9,169 bases of DNA from M3007 sp035299505. GTDB lineage: Bacteria > Bacteroidota > Bacteroidia > Chitinophagales > Saprospiraceae. Location: positions 1 through 9,169 of the forward strand of contig DATGWL010000213.1 in the NCBI GenBank assembly GCA_035299505.1. The letters run 5' to 3'. This document shows, piece after piece, positions 1 to 6,642 of this stretch (positions are counted from its first letter, which is position 1; each line of letters starts with the position of its first letter). Under the pieces are notes generated by a model. It saw only the letters and a program-made list of their open reading frames with translations. It was not told where the DNA came from and searched no databases. The position numbers and the translations under genes were made by a program.

Positions 1-96
1 GTAGGCCGTCCACCGTCCACCGTCTACCGTAGGCCGTCCACCGTCTACCGTAGGCCGTCCACCGTCTACCGTCCACCGTCCACCGTAGGCCGTCAA
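1..96. repeat. Heptanucleotide tandem repeat array (CCGTCCA/CCGTCTA/CCGTAGG)
   Basis: Thirteen consecutive 7-bp units in strict register fill positions 6-96. They are variants CCGTCCA, CCGTCTA and CCGTAGG, ending with a degenerate CCGTCAA at 90-96. The array runs off the left edge of the window, so its full size is unknown. The variants recur in partly ordered groups (CCA, CTA, AGG), suggesting growth by duplication of multi-unit blocks. The last unit supplies the TGA stop codon of the receptor gene on the minus strand, so the repeat directly abuts the coding sequence. It resembles the short tandemly repeated repetitive sequences with 7-bp periods known from cyanobacteria. Function unknown. 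Confidence 0.95.
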
Positions 97-2444
97 TTCA
101 TATTATAATTCACACCAATTTTCCAAACCCTTCCTTGCTGGGGGTTGTACAGCAGATCGTCGGTGGTGCCGCTGGCATCGAGGCCGGCATGGTGCCGGTC
201 AAAGACATTGATGAATTGAAAATAGACCAGGAAATGATTGCTGAGGTAAAAACGCGTCATGAAGTCCCAGGTGGAATATTTTTTGAGTCGCGGCCTGGCT
301 TCAAGTTGGAACAACTCTTCAAAAATGACAGCTTTCCCAAGGGTTGAACTGAGCTGATTAGCTGCTACAACCATCTCAAATTTCTTTCCGGCCTTAAAAT
401 AGTACCTGAACTGCGTATGCCATTTGGGTTGGTTGCGCACTTCGTCTGTGGATTGATACCCTTCGCCAAACCATTCTTTGCCGCGGGCGTATTGTATGTA
501 AAATTGCAGTCGACTCTTCAGCGGGATATCTTTTTTGCTCCAGGTTATCGTGGAAGTGTTTTCTGCGCCGCTGAGCAGCGCCTGTATACCCCATAGCGAC
601 ATGGAAAGGCCGGGAGCATTCTGATACCCATAATAAGTACGGGGAGGAGTGTCGAAACTGTATTGAATAAAGCCCGGCCGATACAGGTTGTAAGCATCCT
701 GCCGGAAGAAAATACCCTCAATATTGGACCCTCCTTTGGTGGTATACCTAACGGCCAATTCTCCGGCATAATTCATTTCTGTTAGTGGGTCCGGATTTTT
801 GGGGTTTAACAAAAAGCCTTCCTGCGCGGTTATTTCATACGTTTGGAAACTGCCGAATAACGACATGTGCCGAATGCCCGTGGAAATATTGGCCCGGAAG
901 GTCCAGCTGCTGTCCAGCCGGTACAAAGCGCCAACCCTCGGAGCAAGCGCGATGCCTTCAAAAATCCGTACGCTGATAGAGCTGCCCCCCACCACCTTGA
1001 GTTTTTTGCCGCGCCATGCCAACTGTGAGAAAGCAACCAAATTGAATGCGCCTTCCGTGTTGAGGTATGTGTTTACAGGTTGCGGGAAATTAGGCGTTGT
1101 TGTGCCATCAATCTGAACTTCCAGGGGTATGGTATTGTATTGCATGAGCGGCACTCCTAAGCCCACATTTATCTGCGCGCCGCCTTCAAATTGCAAACGT
1201 TTTTTGCTGCCAATCAGCACATTGGAACGTGTTTCCAGGCGAACATCTATGCCATTGGCAGTGGCAAACCGATCTTCAGAAGCATAGAAATTGTATATCT
1301 CACGCAGCAAATTAGCCCGGGAACTATCGGGCAAACTCGGGCCCTGGCGGAGGTAATAGTTAGCTGCGCTCACGCGATCAAAAATCAGGGAGTAGCTGCT
1401 GTTGTTGTCTATGCTATACCGCTGTACCGAGAGATTATTGTGGGTAGTGCGGCGGTTTCGTTTGCGTTGAAAACCTATGGAAAACGTTTCTATCCGCTCT
1501 GCAATCCGGTTGGATGAATTGGCATACCCCACTGCCAACGGATTCAGTCCCAGCGAAGTATGGTCGAACCGCAGCATGCGGTGATAGGTAAAATGCAGCC
1601 CGCGCCAGGTCAGGTTGATGCCAAACAGGCGACTCTCGTGCGGGATTTGCGACAAACGAGGAATACTATCGCCCGGATTGGCAGGACGGAAGTTCTGTAC
1701 ACGCCGGTACACCCCGTCGTTGAGCCCGAACGGCAGGTACCGGTTGGTGTTGTAAATAGATTCGTCGTAGTACACATCTGTACGGTCGCGCACGGTACTG
1801 CTGCCGTACATGCTGAACCGGAAGATTTTTTTGTCTTTCCCGATTTTGCCGCCAAACATCAGGTCCAGGCTGTTATAGCCAAACCGCCCGAAACTCAGAT
1901 CGGCCTGTGTGTACACCGGGCGTTCACTTTCCTTGAGGATAATGTTCACTACGCCGGCGCAGGTTTCGTCGCCATAAACAGCTCCTGCAGGCGTGTACAC
2001 GATCTCGATGCGTTCGGCTTGTCGGATAGGCAATTGAGCGCCGATGGGCATGCCAGGCGCCACAGAGGGTTTGAGCGGCACATCGTTGATCAGGATTTTC
2101 ATATATTGATTGCCTGAAAATCCGCGCAGCATCCAGGTTTCGCCTTCAATGGCATTGCCGGGTTGCGACACCCTGATGCCTGGTGCGGCTTTGAGCACAT
2201 CGGCGAGGGTCACAAAGCCATTTCGGAGAATATCCTCGGCGGTAAAAACAACGGTGGTAAAGGGAAGATCTTCTACAGCCTCCAGGGATCGGGTGGCAGA
2301 AACAGCCATGGTTTTCTGCCGGATCAGGTCGCGCGGCAGGATATCTTTCACAGTCAGGCGTTCCGGCTCCAGCAGCAGCGTGGAGTCGTTTTGAGCAAGC
2401 AAGGCAGATGGCAGCAAGGCCAGTAGCAGCAAAAATCGGATCAT
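93..2444 (-). CDS. TonB-dependent outer-membrane receptor (plug + beta-barrel)
   Basis: A complete 783-residue TonB-dependent receptor, predicted to import a ligand through the outer membrane using TonB-ExbBD energy. A signal peptide covers residues 1-17 (hydrophobic LLLLALLPSALLA, cleavage before Q18). The plug domain spans about 46-172. It shows ATRSLEAVEDLPFTTVVF near its start, the LRGF motif at 106-109, and PAGAVYGDETCAGVVNII near its end, matching the classical PxxxxYGxxAxxGVINI signature. The remainder is aromatic-rich alternating sequence typical of a 22-strand barrel, finishing with a strand ending in WKIGVNYNMN. There is no N-terminal carboxypeptidase-like extension and no SusD partner, so it is closer to BtuB/CirA-type receptors than to SusC. 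The ligand cannot be told from sequence. The ATG is chosen because the signal peptide begins there; no clear ribosome-binding site is visible. A TACTTTTC sequence on the minus strand (2480-2473) resembles the Bacteroidota -7 box TAnnTTTG, but the TTG upstream is spaced short, so a promoter there is weak. The stop codon lies in the heptamer array. Confidence 0.93.
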   Translation of the reverse strand: MIRFLLLLALLPSALLAQNDSTLLLEPERLTVKDILPRDLIRQKTMAVSATRSLEAVEDLPFTTVVFTAEDILRNGFVTLADVLKAAPGIRVSQPGNAIEGETWMLRGFSGNQYMKILINDVPLKPSVAPGMPIGAQLPIRQAERIEIVYTPAGAVYGDETCAGVVNIILKESERPVYTQADLSFGRFGYNSLDLMFGGKIGKDKKIFRFSMYGSSTVRDRTDVYYDESIYNTNRYLPFGLNDGVYRRVQNFRPANPGDSIPRLSQIPHESRLFGINLTWRGLHFTYHRMLRFDHTSLGLNPLAVGYANSSNRIAERIETFSIGFQRKRNRRTTHNNLSVQRYSIDNNSSYSLIFDRVSAANYYLRQGPSLPDSSRANLLREIYNFYASEDRFATANGIDVRLETRSNVLIGSKKRLQFEGGAQINVGLGVPLMQYNTIPLEVQIDGTTTPNFPQPVNTYLNTEGAFNLVAFSQLAWRGKKLKVVGGSSISVRIFEGIALAPRVGALYRLDSSWTFRANISTGIRHMSLFGSFQTYEITAQEGFLLNPKNPDPLTEMNYAGELAVRYTTKGGSNIEGIFFRQDAYNLYRPGFIQYSFDTPPRTYYGYQNAPGLSMSLWGIQALLSGAENTSTITWSKKDIPLKSRLQFYIQYARGKEWFGEGYQSTDEVRNQPKWHTQFRYYFKAGKKFEMVVAANQLSSTLGKAVIFEELFQLEARPRLKKYSTWDFMTRFYLSNHFLVYFQFINVFDRHHAGLDASGTTDDLLYNPQQGRVWKIGVNYNMN

Positions 2445-2495
2445 ATCAACACAGGTTAGCTACAAACTGGGCGAAAAGTAGGGAGAAAAGAATAA

Positions 2496-2537
2496 CCAAT
2501 GTCCAATAACCAATATCCAATGTCCAATGTCCAATGT
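2496..2537. repeat. Heptanucleotide tandem repeat array (CCAATGT/CCAATAA/CCAATAT)
   Basis: Six contiguous 7-bp units: CCAATGT, CCAATAA, CCAATAT, then CCAATGT three times. A diverged CCATCCC continues into the adjoining hairpin. The unit length equals that of the array at the other end of the receptor gene, but the unit sequence differs. The array lies about 50 bp upstream of the receptor start codon, so changes in unit number could alter spacing of upstream promoter elements. That role is speculative. Confidence 0.9.
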
Positions 2538-2566
2538 CCATCCCGAATCCTCGGGATGGATATTGG
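2531..2566. other. Strong hairpin: 16-bp stem, 4-nt loop
   Basis: TCCATCCCGA (2537-2546) pairs perfectly with TCGGGATGGA (2551-2560) around the loop ATCC. The stem extends outward through CCAATGT and ATATTGG to 2531 and 2566 with one G-T wobble. It is built partly from the last heptamer unit. It is not followed by a T-tract in either direction and no gene ends next to it, so a terminator role is not supported. It may be a nucleoid or transposase recognition palindrome, or a by-product of inverted duplication. Confidence 0.8.
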
Positions 2567-2607
2567 TTACTCTTTTCGCCCAGCGTGGGTCTTACGACCC
2601 CTCAGTT

Positions 2608-2652
2608 TCGCCCCGCACGGTTTTCCCAATCAACCTTGTCTCCACATCCCAC
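2608..2652. repeat. Left copy of ~45-bp imperfect direct repeat flanking the toxin array
   Basis: This stretch resembles 8878-8922 in the same orientation. Within the best 32 bp (2621-2652 against 8891-8922) I count 27 identities, including CAACCTT and an unbroken TCCACATCCCAC. Both copies are followed 8-10 bp later by a hairpin; here it is TGGGTC, T7 loop, GACCCA at 2662-2680. A short GGGTC/GACCC hairpin also precedes it (2587-2600). The two copies bracket all four toxin/immunity modules, so they may mark the ends of the inserted unit or belong to a dispersed intergenic repeat family. Confidence 0.65.
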
Positions 2653-2691
2653 TGCTGCTCTTGGGTCTTTTTTTGACCCAGCGCACCATGC

Positions 2692-2886
2692 GTGAGTGGC
2701 TGGGCTGATGTACGCATCCATCTGGCCCAGGAGCTATCGCCAGGTCATCCAGCTAAGAAAATGGAAGGGTTCAATGCTAAAATCAAATATAAAGAACTTT
2801 TAAAAGAAAATAAACTTGCTGAAAGACATGTTAAACCAATTAAAAAAGTAACCTATGAAATTACTCAATTTAATTTTGGTTGTTGA
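2692..2886 (+). pseudogene. Probable truncated Rhs toxin C-terminal tail (module 1)
   Basis: An open frame of up to 64 codons (GTG at 2692; an ATG at 2761 gives 41 codons) with a Lys/Glu-rich AT-biased end around KYKELLKENKLAERHVKPIKK. Its last 32 nt overlap the start of the following lipoprotein gene. This is the arrangement seen between toxins and immunity genes in the other modules here, where overlaps are 1, 4 and 8 nt. I infer that it is the surviving 3' end of a toxin whose Rhs core and most of its toxin domain are gone. No catalytic motif is visible and I do not recognise a family. It could also be a chance ORF, since its first third lies in non-coding-looking GC-rich sequence. Confidence 0.4.
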
Positions 2887-3427
2887 CTTAATGCTGGTTT
2901 TATCTTGTACAACTGTCCCTAAGTCATTGCCTAAAAATTTTTCTGCCAAAGTGGAGTCAGACATAGAAAAATGTTTGAAAAAAACGTTGAATGCAGATGA
3001 TCTAAAATTTTGTAAAAACTATTCAGTCGGTATATTAAATGATTTTTATGCGAAAGAATTAGACAATTTTTTAATATATAAGGCTTTAACGGAAATAGAT
3101 TCTTTTATTCAAGAAAATAAACGTGATTATAATAATTATCAGATATATCTGATTTTGTATTATCCTTTTACGGGCTTTGATCCTGAGTCGAGTTATATAA
3201 CAGAATATATAATTAAAAATTCAGACCCCAATAAAAAATCTTTTATAAAAAAAATAGATTTAGATGATGAAAAAAGCAAATATAATGAATTGAGTTTAAT
3301 AGAGGTATCCGAAAAGATAAATTTTTATAGAACACTTAGCTTTGGTTGTGAGACAAGTTTAGTAATTGTTTTTTCTTTTAGTGCTACATATGATAATAAA
3401 TCATGTGATTGTCGAATTGGATTTTAA
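2855..3427 (+). CDS. Putative lipoprotein, candidate immunity protein (module 1)
   Basis: A 190-residue AT-rich gene. The N-terminus MKLLNLILVVDLMLVLSC reads as a lipoprotein signal ending in the lipobox-like VLSC, with C18 as the lipidated residue. An Asp inside the hydrophobic core is unusual. The mature part is hydrophilic, rich in Lys/Asn/Asp, with a Cys-x-Cys near the C-terminus (SCDCRIGF). I do not recognise a named family. Its role is inferred from position: it overlaps the 3' end of a toxin-like tail and is followed directly by Rhs-core sequence, as are the immunity genes of modules 3 and 4. If that is right, it would act at the inner face of the outer membrane or in the periplasm, neutralising a toxin that has since been largely lost. 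The ATG is chosen because it opens the signal sequence. Confidence 0.7.
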   Translation: MKLLNLILVVDLMLVLSCTTVPKSLPKNFSAKVESDIEKCLKKTLNADDLKFCKNYSVGILNDFYAKELDNFLIYKALTEIDSFIQENKRDYNNYQIYLILYYPFTGFDPESSYITEYIIKNSDPNKKSFIKKIDLDDEKSKYNELSLIEVSEKINFYRTLSFGCETSLVIVFSFSATYDNKSCDCRIGF

Positions 3428-3609
3428 TTCTTTTTGACCTGGAAATGGAAGGCTCCTGGATAGCGCAGGTGGGAACGGAGAATCTTTATCAGTACAGTTT
3501 CAAAGAAAATAATAAAGACTTTGGAGTAAATTTGTATGATTTAGGGGCGAGGTGGTATGATGCGGCGCTGGGAAGGTTGACCCACTTGCGGATACATTTA
3601 ACTACGTAA
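3428..3609 (+). pseudogene. Rhs core remnant with frameshift (module 2)
   Basis: Directly after the preceding stop codon, frame +1 reads EMEGSWIAQVGTENLYQYSF, then NKDFGVNLYDLGARWYDAALGR. This aligns with the last ~50 residues of the cores at 4371 and 6818 (LMEGIGTAQVTNNGYKYNG, then GLNLHDYGARWYDASLGR), but is clearly more diverged than they are from each other. Coding similarity then jumps frame: frame 0 from about 3576 reads VDPLADTFNYVTPYNYAEN, then IDLWGMQ, the normal Rhs-core terminus. Comparison with 7795-7823 shows ten nucleotides (ATGGTGGAGT in that copy) missing between 3575 and 3576. This loss exactly explains the shift and the missing WWS. Frame +1 ends at 3609. The core carries no start signals and cannot deliver its tip as it stands. 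Confidence 0.82.
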
Positions 3610-3635
3610 CTCCGTATAATTACGCAGAAAATGAA

Positions 3636-4151
3636 TTGATTGCTCATATCGATCTTTGGGGAATGCAGCAATTAAAACCAAAAATGGAACGAATTAACGA
3701 TCCTTCTGAGATATTCTCTACTAAAATGCTCGTTAATGCCTGGGAGGGTGCAAAAACAATGGCAAGAGAATTGGTTACTGAACCTGTGGGTAAATTGCTA
3801 AGTAATACTGGTGAGGTTGTGGGGAAAGCAGGGGTTATAGCTACTCCTATTGCACCACCTGTAGGTGGAGCGATGACTGCAATTGGCGGAGGTATGGAGT
3901 TTACTGGCAGTTTAATTATAGTAGCAGATCAAAATATGAATAATAACCTCACATTTGAAGCCAAGGGAAATTTAATAATTGATGCTACATTTACCTTTTT
4001 ACCTGCACCAATGGAAGCGACTGTAGGTAATTCTGTTGTCAAACAAGAGGTCAAAGATTACACTCTTTTTCAATTGAGGGCTATGACTGAAATTTTCAAA
4101 GATAAGACAAAACAGGATTTCCAAAATTCACAACAACAAAACAACCAATAA
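3636..4151 (+). CDS. Detached Rhs C-terminal region, hydrophobic Gly/Ala-rich (module 2)
   Basis: This reading frame continues the core terminus after the frameshift. Coding similarity begins at about 3576, the listed start is TTG at 3636, and ATGs at 3663 and 3684 are alternatives. It opens with IAHIDLWGMQQ, the conserved Rhs boundary that precedes variable tips. The tip has a charged segment, then a Gly/Ala/Pro-rich hydrophobic stretch (roughly residues 55-100, with VGKAGVIATPIAPPVGGAMTA and SLIIVA), and ends in a polar Gln/Asn-rich tail. No nuclease, deaminase or protease motif is seen. A hydrophobic tip paired with a two-TM neighbour would fit a membrane-inserting toxin, but it could equally be a pre-toxin linker whose toxic domain is lost. 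The TAA overlaps the next ATG by one base (TAATG), indicating translational coupling. Without the core frame it is probably a silent fragment. Confidence 0.65.
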   Translation: MIAHIDLWGMQQLKPKMERINDPSEIFSTKMLVNAWEGAKTMARELVTEPVGKLLSNTGEVVGKAGVIATPIAPPVGGAMTAIGGGMEFTGSLIIVADQNMNNNLTFEAKGNLIIDATFTFLPAPMEATVGNSVVKQEVKDYTLFQLRAMTEIFKDKTKQDFQNSQQQNNQ

Positions 4152-4345
4152 TGGATATTTTACGAGGTCCAATTGCTGCAACAATTTTAGTAATCCTTGG
4201 GGTCTTGATTTTATTTTGGTCCAAGCGAACTTTAAGAAACCTAAAGGAGGGTTTATACTATATTGCTTGGAGAGGCTTTATTGTCGGTGTAGGATTAATT
4301 ATTTTTGGGTTGATTCTGTTTCATGATTATTTGAAGCATGGATAA
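4151..4345 (+). CDS. Two-TM small membrane protein, candidate immunity (module 2)
   Basis: A 64-residue protein with two clear hydrophobic helices: about residues 8-23 (IAATILVILGVLILFW) and 38-58 (YIAWRGFIVGVGLIIFGLILF). They are separated by a short basic loop (SKRTLRNLKEG). By the positive-inside rule, both ends would lie outside the cytoplasm. It starts in the TAATG overlap with the preceding toxin tip, so the two are co-translated, as expected of a toxin/immunity pair. Small inner-membrane proteins are the usual immunity type against membrane-active toxins such as pore-forming colicins. That supports, but does not prove, a membrane target for this tip. No named family is recognised. After its stop, 25 AT-rich bases separate it from the next Rhs core. 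Confidence 0.72.
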   Translation: MDILRGPIAATILVILGVLILFWSKRTLRNLKEGLYYIAWRGFIVGVGLIIFGLILFHDYLKHG

Positions 4346-4370
4346 GTTGGAATTAAAATTTTTATCTTAT

Positions 4371-5373
4371 CTGGCTCACAGGGATCAACAACCCCGCCTC
4401 CTGCGCCTTACAAGGCGGCGATCAACTGGCCGATCTGTTCAACATGGGTCTGGATTATGAAAGCACAGCCAATGGCGCCACAGCGCAATACAACGGCAAT
4501 ATAGCTGCTATGCAATGGCGCAGCAATGTAAACGGCTCCTGCCTCACCCGGCAGCAATACCGCTTTACTTACGATTATGCCAACCGCCTGCTCACGGCCA
4601 ATCATTTTACGCACAATGGCGCCGGCTGGGTGAATACCAACAATTACTCTGAAAGCAATATTGCGTATGATCTAAACGGCAACATTAAGACCTACACGCG
4701 TCGTGGATTGACAGCCCCGGCTACTTTTGGCATCATTGATCAGCTCACGTACACCTACGGCGATGCCGCTCGTCCGGACCGCTTAACCAATGTTTCAGAT
4801 GCCGGAAGCGCTGCCAAGGGCTTTAAATTTACGTCAGGAGCGGCCGCCTATACCTATGATCTAAACGGAAACCTCACGCAAGACAACCACAAAAGCCTGT
4901 CCTTCCAGTACAATTACCTGAATTTGCCCAATTACATCACCAACCCCGGCGGCTCGGAGATTACGATCACCTACACGGCGGATGGAGAAAAGCTCAGCAA
5001 AACATCGCCCACAGAAACCAGGAATTATGTATCAGGCATTGAGTACTTAGGAAACGCGCTGGATGCAATATATCACGGCGAAGGGCGTTGTACGCCTAAT
5101 GGCGCCTCAGCATTTTACTACGAATACACCATCAAAGACCACCTGGGCAATGCCCGGATAAACTTCCGGGCCAATGGCGCAGCAGTGACGTTCCTGCAAG
5201 AACTACACTATTACCCTTTTGGCATGCTGATGGAAGGCATTGGCACAGCGCAGGTGACGAACAATGGGTATAAATACAACGGCAAAGAACTGAATGAGGA
5301 TTTAGGCTTAAATTTGCACGATTATGGCGCGAGATGGTATGATGCGAGCTTGGGGAGATGGTGGAGTGTGGAT
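4371..5373 (+). repeat. 1003-bp Rhs core direct repeat, copy A
   Basis: This is the same sequence as 6818-7820, with identical length and no gaps (constant offset 2447). By hand I count about 50 substitutions, roughly 95% identity. It begins abruptly at CTGGCTCACAGG, 25 bp after the module 2 immunity stop, and ends at the codon for Asp in RWWSVD, where the two toxin tips diverge. It encodes YD-repeat units such as YDLNGN and the terminal ARWYDASLGR motif. Only five residues differ between the encoded proteins, so most changes are synonymous. Confidence 0.97.
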
Positions 5374-6099
5374 CTTCTCGTTGAAAAGTATTCAAATTCA
5401 AGTCCATTTTCTTTTTCATTGAACAACCCAATTAGATATTTAGATTTTGCAGGAATGGCAGTAATTAATGGTTATCAAGAGGCTAGAGATCATGCAAGTG
5501 ATAGACTTAATATGGCAAAAGAAAACTTGAATAGTTATAGCGGAGAAGATAAAAAAGCATTGAAGAAACTAAAAAGGGAAGTAAAAGATGCTCAAAGAGC
5601 TTTTGATCGAATTGATGCAAAGTATCAGTCTGTTGAAACCGCAATAAGGGATCTGAAAGAATATAACTCTCAAGAGTATAAGGATTTAAACAGCCTTCAA
5701 GATGCGGAAGGAAACTTCGTTAATGTGTACATTCAAGAGGAAGATCATTTAGCCGACGATAACGGGCAAACTTTATCTGGAAAAACAGAAACCTTGCCAG
5801 ATAGGGTATTGGAGATTATAAATGCAGAAACCGGAGATAAAAAACTTGTTGCAAGCGTACAATCTAGGCATGGATCGAACACAGCAACTATAGTAATTAA
5901 TTCCAATGAGCCTTCAAAAGGAGAAACTTTAGCGCATGAAGGTGGACATGTTCTTTACAATGTACCCAATTTGGCAACCTACTTGCTATGGCGCAAAGCT
6001 AATCCAAACAAAGATGGACATGCCAAAGGAGATCCTAGTGGTGAAAGGGCTTTTAAAGAACAAGGGATTTACCTAAAAAATAAAAAACTTAAAAAATGA
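4444..6099 (+). CDS. N-truncated Rhs protein with HEGGH metallopeptidase-like toxin tip (module 3)
   Basis: A 551-residue product. Residues 1-310 are Rhs/YD-repeat core (YDLNGN repeats, ARWYDASLGRWWSVD). The core normally forms the cage that encloses and delivers the tip. Residues 311-338 are the boundary, ending LDFAGM in place of the usual DPxG motif. Residues about 345-415 are charged heptad-like sequence, probably coiled coil. The tip carries HEGGH at 498-502 in the context ETLAHEGGHVLY, a zincin HExxH zinc-binding motif with E499 as catalytic base. H526, D530 and E534 are possible third ligands. I infer a zinc metallopeptidase toxin of unknown substrate. The core frame is open from 4357 but has no ATG, GTG or TTG before 4444, so the 5' part is missing: there is no signal, no plug and no full cage. 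Composition shifts from GC-richer core to AT-rich tip. The end overlaps the immunity ATG by four bases (ATGA). Confidence 0.88.
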   Translation: MGLDYESTANGATAQYNGNIAAMQWRSNVNGSCLTRQQYRFTYDYANRLLTANHFTHNGAGWVNTNNYSESNIAYDLNGNIKTYTRRGLTAPATFGIIDQLTYTYGDAARPDRLTNVSDAGSAAKGFKFTSGAAAYTYDLNGNLTQDNHKSLSFQYNYLNLPNYITNPGGSEITITYTADGEKLSKTSPTETRNYVSGIEYLGNALDAIYHGEGRCTPNGASAFYYEYTIKDHLGNARINFRANGAAVTFLQELHYYPFGMLMEGIGTAQVTNNGYKYNGKELNEDLGLNLHDYGARWYDASLGRWWSVDLLVEKYSNSSPFSFSLNNPIRYLDFAGMAVINGYQEARDHASDRLNMAKENLNSYSGEDKKALKKLKREVKDAQRAFDRIDAKYQSVETAIRDLKEYNSQEYKDLNSLQDAEGNFVNVYIQEEDHLADDNGQTLSGKTETLPDRVLEIINAETGDKKLVASVQSRHGSNTATIVINSNEPSKGETLAHEGGHVLYNVPNLATYLLWRKANPNKDGHAKGDPSGERAFKEQGIYLKNKKLKK

Positions 6100-6635
6100 G
6101 GAATTTGATTTATATTTTTTTGTTTTTTGCTGTTTGCACAAAAACAAATGCACAAAAATTGGATACTACATTGATGCTTTTTAAGGCAAAGATTTGTCTA
6201 TTAGAGTATTCAAATGTCAAATCAAACAATGAAGTGCTTGATTTTTTTAATAGAGATTTGCCTTTTACTTTTCTAAAGAGTAAGGGATTTTCGAATAGGT
6301 TGTTATTTGTTGAAGTTCCGATAGCTTTTGATAGTATTTCAGCGTATAAATTTGTATATAATTATAAATTTATATTTGCATATAATTGCGAATCAAATGT
6401 TATTTACAGATTAAAGGGGTTTAGAGATAATGAATTTAATGATTTTTTTAGAGCGCTTCATAGCGCTAATAATATTGATTATAATGTAGCTTCAGAAACA
6501 GATTTGTCAAGTATGAAAAAGTTTGTAACGACTTTTAAGGTCGATAATTTAGATTTCGAGTGTCTGTACAAAACATTAAAAAAAAGGCCAAAAAATAAGG
6601 ATTGTATTGTGCCAGCAAAACCCTTGATTGATTAG
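6096..6635 (+). CDS. Secreted candidate immunity protein (module 3)
   Basis: A 179-residue AT-rich gene that starts inside the ATGA overlap with the metallopeptidase-like toxin, the classic layout of an immunity gene. Residues 1-19 form a signal peptide (MRNLIYIFLFFAVCTKTNA, cleavage before Q20). C14 is poorly placed for a lipobox, so a soluble periplasmic protein is more likely than a lipoprotein. The mature part is rich in Phe, Asn, Asp and Lys, with several scattered cysteines. No named family is recognised. Export implies that the partner toxin is countered in the periplasm rather than the cytosol. Its TAG stop (6633-6635) is followed with no spacer, and in the same reading frame, by the Rhs core of module 4. 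Confidence 0.78.
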   Translation: MRNLIYIFLFFAVCTKTNAQKLDTTLMLFKAKICLLEYSNVKSNNEVLDFFNRDLPFTFLKSKGFSNRLLFVEVPIAFDSISAYKFVYNYKFIFAYNCESNVIYRLKGFRDNEFNDFFRALHSANNIDYNVASETDLSSMKKFVTTFKVDNLDFECLYKTLKKRPKNKDCIVPAKPLID

Positions 6636-6642
6636 AAAACCA

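Larger units (their letters stand above)
2468..2582. repeat. Imperfect inverted repeat enclosing heptamer array
   Basis: The left arm (about 2481-2504, GGGAGAAAAGAATAACC...) is the reverse complement of 2559-2582 with about three mismatches over 24 bp. A second, shorter left arm, TGGGCGAAAAG at 2468-2478, is an exact 11-bp reverse complement of 2572-2582, so the GGG(C/A)GAAAAG sequence is duplicated on the left side. TAACCAATATCCA (2507-2519) also pairs exactly with 2557-2569. The element sits between the divergently oriented receptor gene and toxin array. It could be a small non-autonomous element or an expanded palindrome; no flanking target duplication is obvious. Confidence 0.75.

Noticed and set aside
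1..96. Possible CRISPR-like array
   Set aside because: Units are contiguous 7-mers with no spacers, and no cas genes are present.
1560..2117. A 185-codon plus-strand ORF, and other plus ORFs at 135-347, 799-1116, 1191-1517 and 2110-2426
   Set aside because: All lie opposite the receptor gene, which has full domain support; their translations show no domain or signal and look like antisense shadows.
2531..2566. Intrinsic terminator
   Set aside because: Strong stem but no following T-tract and no gene ending beside it.
2499..2708. A 69-codon plus ORF beginning MSNNQYPMSNVQCPS
   Set aside because: Translation of heptamer repeats, hairpins and the flanking repeat; no coding character.
4346..4370. 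Promoter driving the module 3 rhs fragment
   Set aside because: Only 25 AT-rich bases with no clear -33/-7 pair, and no start codon follows until 4444.
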